From assembly GCA_000499405.2 (NCBI GenBank), contig HG738136.1, forward strand, positions 1,524,928 through 1,588,927: a stretch of DNA of 64,000 nucleotides. Reading direction: 5' to 3'. The position numbers and the translations under genes are program-made. Positions within the stretch are counted from its first letter, which is position 1; each line of letters opens with the position of its first letter. Below, in pieces: positions 59,230 to 64,000 of this stretch. The notes beneath the pieces were generated by a model that saw only the letters and a list, made by a program, of their open reading frames with translations, did no database searches and had not been told where the DNA came from. Source of the DNA: Onchocerca volvulus (lineage: Eukaryota; Nematoda; Chromadorea; Rhabditida; Onchocercidae).

Positions 59230-61990
59230 AATTTGATGAAAATTGCCTTTCAGCGATTATTTCCGGGGATGTATTGTTGTCATTCTGTTATGATCAGATT
59301 GTTTTATTAGAATATATAAAATCATTTTCACGAAAATAATTTTACGTAAATATCACTTTTTAAGCTGAAATATTATCAAAGAGAAAATAATAAGAAAAAA
59401 ATGCGATGAAGAAGAAAAAAATTATATTTAAAATTTCCAAGAAATTTTTATAAATTTCTAAATTTTGGAAGTGATAAAAGTTGATATAATACCGTAATAA
59501 AATTCTGAAACACAAAATGCTGAAATATTATCGTCGAGAAGGAATTTAGAAAAAAAAAAATTCCACAAAGAGGCAAAAAAATTTTATTTCGAATTTTGAA
59601 AAATTCCGTTCAAAAATTTTGAAATAATATGATGTGATGTAATTGGTAAACTTTAAGATCACAAATTGAAAAAAAAAGAGGGAAAAACAAAGAATTTATT
59701 GAGAATTAAAGTAATAAAATAGTTAAATAATAAATATTATTTAATTACTGCATGCAGTCAAATTGCTATTGTTGTATTTAATGAGAGCTTTAAATACAGT
59801 TTGAAATATTTTAAACTATGGAACTGTAAAATGAGACTTAATTAGATAATCATCAAATTGACTTATTTATTTCCCATTAATTAGCCACTAATTGGTATGT
59901 TTTAGTACAAAGGAGTAATAGTCAAAAATTTGCGCAAAGAAGAAAAAGTATGAAAACGATAAAAACTAAAAGTGATTTAAATTAAATACATATATATATA
60001 GTTTAAAAAAGATTATTTAAAAAAGCTTAAAAAAGCTTATCAAAAAAAGAGCATCTGATTTTCAATCAGAAAAATAGGAGAATTGAAATTTTCGACAATC
60101 ATCTATCTATCTTCTGTCATGTATCAACATTTTGGGAAGCTGATAGCATGAATTTCATATTATCGGTTAAGTAATTGCTGATTCAGATTGATTATCTCCA
60201 CTGAACTTACTCATGTAACCTTATCATAAAATTTTTGACTTATTTTTTTTTTAGAAAGTCATATTTGTAAAAATTTCAAATATTTATTCAAAAAAACAAA
60301 TTATTCAAATAAAATTTCTGAAAAAAAAAATTTGATTGAACTGTAAATAATCAAACCAGAAATTATTTAGAAAAATTAAAACGACGACTGAATTATTTAA
60401 AAAATTATCGTCACATTTTTGCGTAATCGCAATTTATTCCAAGAGATCATACATTTTAATGGTTATAAAAACAAAATTTATGGCTCCAATAAAGTGATTG
60501 AAATTATGTCAACCAAATTTTTCATCTTCAGGTAATTCATGAAATGTTGTGAATGCAGAAGATCTGAAAATTTTAAAATTATGAGATCATATAAAAAATT
60601 AAATGCATAACCTATGAAAAAGCATGTATTTTAAACAATTTTTAGTATTGGATGATAATGCAATTATAATCGCTAATCTTTTAAAAATTTATGAAATAGA
60701 AGAACTAGTAGTTGATGAAACATCAATTGTCAAATTAATTGCGTAAATTCAAATTCTGATAAATATGATAAGTGCGATATAAACAAAATAAGAGTCTTGT
60801 TAAATGTCTTGTCTTGCTCTTTTTTTTTATCAAACTTTATCAGTTAGTTGGCCTAATCAACCGATAATTTTGATAATACTTAAAGTTGATGAAAGTCAAC
60901 TGAAATGATAAATAATTTACTTGTTAAAAAAAAAACGGTAAATACATAACTATCGTTATTATTCAAAATATCATCCAGACGAGCAGATGTATTACTATCA
61001 TATCATCTTCTTTATCAAAATTATAAAAATTAATGTTTATTACTCATACAATAAGTAAGTTGAAGTTTCATGTAAAAGCAATTCTTTTATTACTGTATTA
61101 TTTGCTATAATAAATTACTTATTTGAATTAAAATGATATTATATCATGATAATAAAATAGAAATTTTTTTACGATTTTAGGAAGAAGGAATTAAACATAC
61201 GCTATGAAAATTGTTAGAATTCCTTTATTTCATTACCAATCATCACTCGACGTGATAAATTTCACATTTCGGGAGCTTTTCTATTGTATCCGTAATGTTA
61301 ACGATTAAATAAACATTATGAATTGGATGATAATGGCTTTCTTCGATAAATTTTTATTCATTATAAAAAATTGTTTGATAGATTTTGTAATCTATTTTTA
61401 TCATAATTATGTCAAAATTATTGAAACATCATAGCACTATTCGATGAATTGTTTTTCATTTTATTCATACAATAAACATTCCACGTGACGTGACTTATGC
61501 TCCATTACGAAACATATTATCTTTAGGAATTCCAGATTAAGCATAGATTCTGCTCTTTACCTTAATTATTAAACAAAATTAATGTGTATCGTTCAGTTAC
61601 AAATTAAATATTATAAATGAATAGCACATTTTAAAATCTTTGAAAAATATTACATTTATATTCTCATTACTCATACTTATTTCTATTTACATTCAAATAC
61701 TCAAAACTTTCAACTAATACGGCAAAACTGATCGTGCAATTAGGTAATATTTTGATAATATCAATTTATGGTTAGTAAGCTTTGAATATTTGCTATACTA
61801 TTTATATAGAAGTTAAATATCAAACATTAATTATCGGAATTATTGAAATATTTTATAGAATATGGATATGACGAAATAATCAAAGAATTTTTATGTGATG
61901 AAAATATCCTGATCTAATCAAGCTTTTGATCTTTACGCTATAGTTAACATATTAGTAAACTGTGCTAGGATCGACATATAGTACATATCT
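59230..61990. other. AT-rich, gene-poor region next to rDNA
   Basis: No gene, tRNA or recognisable mobile element seen on either strand. It consists of A/T-rich sequence with short homopolymers. Confidence 0.45.
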
Positions 61991-62079
61991 ATTATTATAT
62001 AAAGAGTTAATTTCAACGAAACAGTGTAAACCGTATGAACGAACGATCAGCACTACAAGTAGTACGATCAGAATCAGTT

Positions 62080-62210
62080 GATCTTTGAAAAAAGATTCGA
62101 GGAGCAGTCCTTTGATTAGAATGAACATTCTTTGGAAATCAGAACGATCAATTCATCTTCAAAGAACTTCTCAAAAAAGATTCCAGGAGTCGTTCTTTGA
62201 TTTAGAACAA
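62080..62210. repeat. rDNA spacer subrepeat
   Basis: AAAAAAGATTC-AGGAG-NGT-CTTTGATT occurs at about 62,089-62,120 and again at about 62,173-62,203, linked by TCTTTGGAAATCAG and CTTCAAAGAAC, suggesting two diverged units of roughly 85 bp. Confidence 0.6.
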
Positions 62211-62228
62211 CGAAGAAGAATAACCTAG

Positions 62229-62452
62229 CGATTGATTCTATCAGTTATATTCTCGGATAATTGTCTGTCTTATAATATATAAGAAGATTAAATAAATAAA
62301 ACTTCACCACAACTGTTTATCTGTGAAACATCATCTAAAAACTTCAAATATTAGAAAATATTTCACATCCATGCTCATAAATACATATATTGTGAGTGAT
62401 TCTTTGAAATCACTCACAATATATATATATATATAACTGATAGAATCAATCG
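62229..62452. repeat. Nested inverted repeats in the rDNA spacer
   Basis: The outer arms are exact 22-bp reverse complements: 62,229-62,250 (CGATTGATTCTATCAGTTAT...) and 62,431-62,452. Inside them is a perfect 17-bp stem, 62,385-62,401 (ATATATTGTGAGTGATT) and 62,408-62,424, with a 6-nt loop (CTTTGA). They lie about 950 bp beyond the 3' end of the 28S gene in the direction of its transcription. Confidence 0.85.
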
Positions 62453-62620
62453 TATATATATGTATATATATATATATTTTCTCTCGAAAAATTTATATAT
62501 ATATAAAATATAAATATACGAAAAAAAATGTATATAAAATATATATATATTAGAAAATATTTCACATGCTTGCACATAAATGTATATATGTATACATATA
62601 CTTGAAATTAGTTTACACTT
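62425..62620. repeat. (TA)n/(TATG)n low-complexity tract
   Basis: Multiple ATATATAT runs with interspersed GTATATATG. TAGAAAATATTTCACAT appears here (62,550) and at 62,351. The open frame over it is a low-complexity artefact. Confidence 0.85.
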
Positions 62621-62739
62621 ATGCACACAAAATCGAAGAATCACTTACAATAAATTATAGTATAGAGACTACTCTATCTACTTATAACATCATGATTATA
62701 TTTAATAAAAATTAAGATCTACTTTGATATTTTCGAGAA

Positions 62740-63360
62740 AATTTTCCAATATATATGAGAAATTTAAGAGAAAGAGAAAATATAGATTCTGGAAAATATT
62801 TTTTAGTATATATGAGAAATTTAAGGAAGAAAGAGAGTAGATTCTGGAATAATCTTTTTTTCTTTTATTAGACTTTGCAGCTCGCCTTTATCACAATTAC
62901 CAATAAAAAATTCACCTTTTACATCGAAGTATTGGAAATCGATTGTTAAAATTCTTTTATAAACTGCAAAGATCTTTATCATCATTTTGATATAAGTATC
63001 ATTCAGCAATTTATTTTTAATTATTTCATGCATATAGTTTTTTGGGCCTGTTAGTGTTTGACTCTAAGATAGCTTGGAAATTCCTCGAGTTATAGGCACA
63101 TATTTTGTTCTCGAGAATTATCGCAATAGTAATCTAGTTATCATCGTTGATATCAACGATCAAAACTTTATCATCATTTTGATATAAGTATCATTCAGCA
63201 ATTTATTTTTAATTATTTCATGCATATAACAAAAAAAAAAAAAGATCTAAAGCAAAGTTTTTCTAATATATGAAAAAAAAATTATTTTACCTATATTTTA
63301 TATGAGAAATATAAGTAAGGAAACGAGTAAATATTTTCTAGTATATATGAAAAATAAAAA
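62740..63360. repeat. rDNA spacer direct repeats
   Basis: A ~58-bp unit, TCATCATTTTGATATAAGTA through TTAATTATTTCATGCATATA, occurs at about 62,978-63,036 and 63,170-63,228 with essentially no difference. A shorter unit, ATATATGAGAAATTTAAG-like, occurs at 62,752, 62,809, 63,299 and 63,340. Such repeats are typical of rDNA spacers. The 70-codon minus-strand frame at 62,821-63,033 overlaps the repeat; I do not call it a gene. Confidence 0.7.
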
Positions 63361-63371
63361 TAAAACAAATC

Positions 63372-63774
63372 GTCCAATCAAAGGATAAGTCTCAACAGAT
63401 CGCAGTATGGAGGCTGCTCTACTGCTTACAACACCTTGACCAGTAATCAAGTCGTCTGCAAGTGATTTTGCGCCCCGACATTGTACCAGAGTAATCCGGT
63501 TTTGGCAACCACTTAACCATTCGATTAAGTAGCAAGACCATATAATGGGGCATTAGCTGTAATAAAATATTTATTACATAATAGTGCCTCCCGACATCGG
63601 GGAGCAAATTTATCGTTGCATTGTCTAGGTGGGATTCTGACTTAGAGGCGTTCAGTCATAATCCCTCAGATGGTAGCTTCGCACCATTGGCCGATCGGCC
63701 AAGCACATGAACCAAATGTCTGAACCTGCGGTTCCTCTCGTACTGAGCAGGATTACTATCGCAACAACATATCA

Positions 63775-63829
<55 letters not shown>

Positions 63830-63871
63830 ATTGGTGGGTGAACAATCCAACGCTTGGCGAATTCTGCTTCG

Positions 63872-63909
<38 letters not shown>

Positions 63910-63932
63910 AACGTCGCTATGGACGCTTGGCT

Positions 63933-63980
<48 letters not shown>

Positions 63981-64000
63981 GAAACCTTCTAATAATTCAA
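63372..64000 (-). rRNA. 28S (large-subunit) rRNA, 3' part
   Basis: The minus strand carries highly conserved eukaryotic 28S sequence. The sarcin-ricin loop core AGTACGAGAGGA is at 63,744-63,733. Upstream are CCAGCCAAGCGTTGGATTG-like and TTACCACAGGGATAACTGG elements (reverse complement at 63,940-63,962), and GTGAGACAGGTTAGTTTTACCC. Downstream are GAACCGCAGGTTC and ATGACTGAACGCCTCTAAG-type sequences. The end is placed after GAGACTTATCCTTTGATT by likeness to nematode 28S ends (about +/-10 nt). The gene continues beyond the window. It is transcribed leftward, so the spacer at 62.0-63.37 kb is its downstream spacer. Confidence 0.95.

Noticed and set aside
62821..63033. 70-codon minus-strand frame in the rDNA spacer
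   Set aside because: Its N-terminal part is a spacer direct repeat that recurs at 63,170 without the rest of the frame.
63419..63607. 62-codon minus-strand open frame
   Set aside because: It lies inside the 28S rRNA gene.
1..64000. CRISPR arrays, bacterial operons, tRNA genes
   Set aside because: No spaced identical repeats, no operon structure outside the decayed bacterial insert, and no tRNA A/B-box pair that I could fold.

Overview
The window is strongly AT-rich nuclear DNA from a metazoan, most likely a filarial-type (Spirurina) nematode. The reasons are: short-exon genes with introns of about 100-1,200 bp; a collagen-olfactomedin 'colmedin'; two copies of the nematode-restricted DUF273 glycosyltransferase-like family; decayed bacterial rpmA and hemC pieces, best explained as old Wolbachia insertions (nuwts); and the 3' end of a nematode-like 28S rRNA gene. 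The species cannot be named from sequence alone. I rebuilt gene models by hand from exon phase and splice signals; every exon sum is in frame.

Layout. 0.7-4.0 kb (minus): a six-exon MPPE1/PGAP5 GPI-anchor remodelling phosphoesterase. 4-9.8 kb: no recognisable gene, one 165-bp tandem repeat. 9.8-10.4 kb: convergent remnants of bacterial rpmA (L27) and hemC. 11.9-15.0 kb (minus): a ten-exon, 508-aa colmedin. 15.03-43.2 kb: a large head-to-tail tandem duplication. Unit 1 is about 15,030-27,090 and unit 2 about 27,092-43,190; each carries an intact seven-exon, 369-aa DUF273 gene on the minus strand. The units differ by Helitron insertions, a foldback inversion, and a 3.5-kb block present only in unit 2 that holds a Cys-rich gene of unknown function. 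Unit 2 ends inside the last long intron of a gene with a Gly-rich C-terminus (last exons at 41.9-42.2 kb and 45.1-45.4 kb). 45.4-62 kb: gene-poor, AT-rich, microsatellite-rich DNA with a few GC-richer islands and unassigned exon-like pieces. 62-63.4 kb: rDNA spacer with subrepeats and strong hairpins. 63.4-64.0 kb: 3' end of 28S rRNA (minus strand), so the window runs into the edge of an rDNA unit.

Most notable points. (1) Two otherwise intact genes, MPPE1 and colmedin, each need an intron whose 5' splice site reads AT instead of GT, while all their other introns are GT-AG. (2) The DUF273 pair is a mosaic of near-identical and clearly diverged tracts, which points to gene conversion. (3) One Helitron can be placed to the base by comparison with the empty site in the other duplicate. 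(4) The bacterial rpmA/hemC remnants record past endosymbiont DNA transfer.
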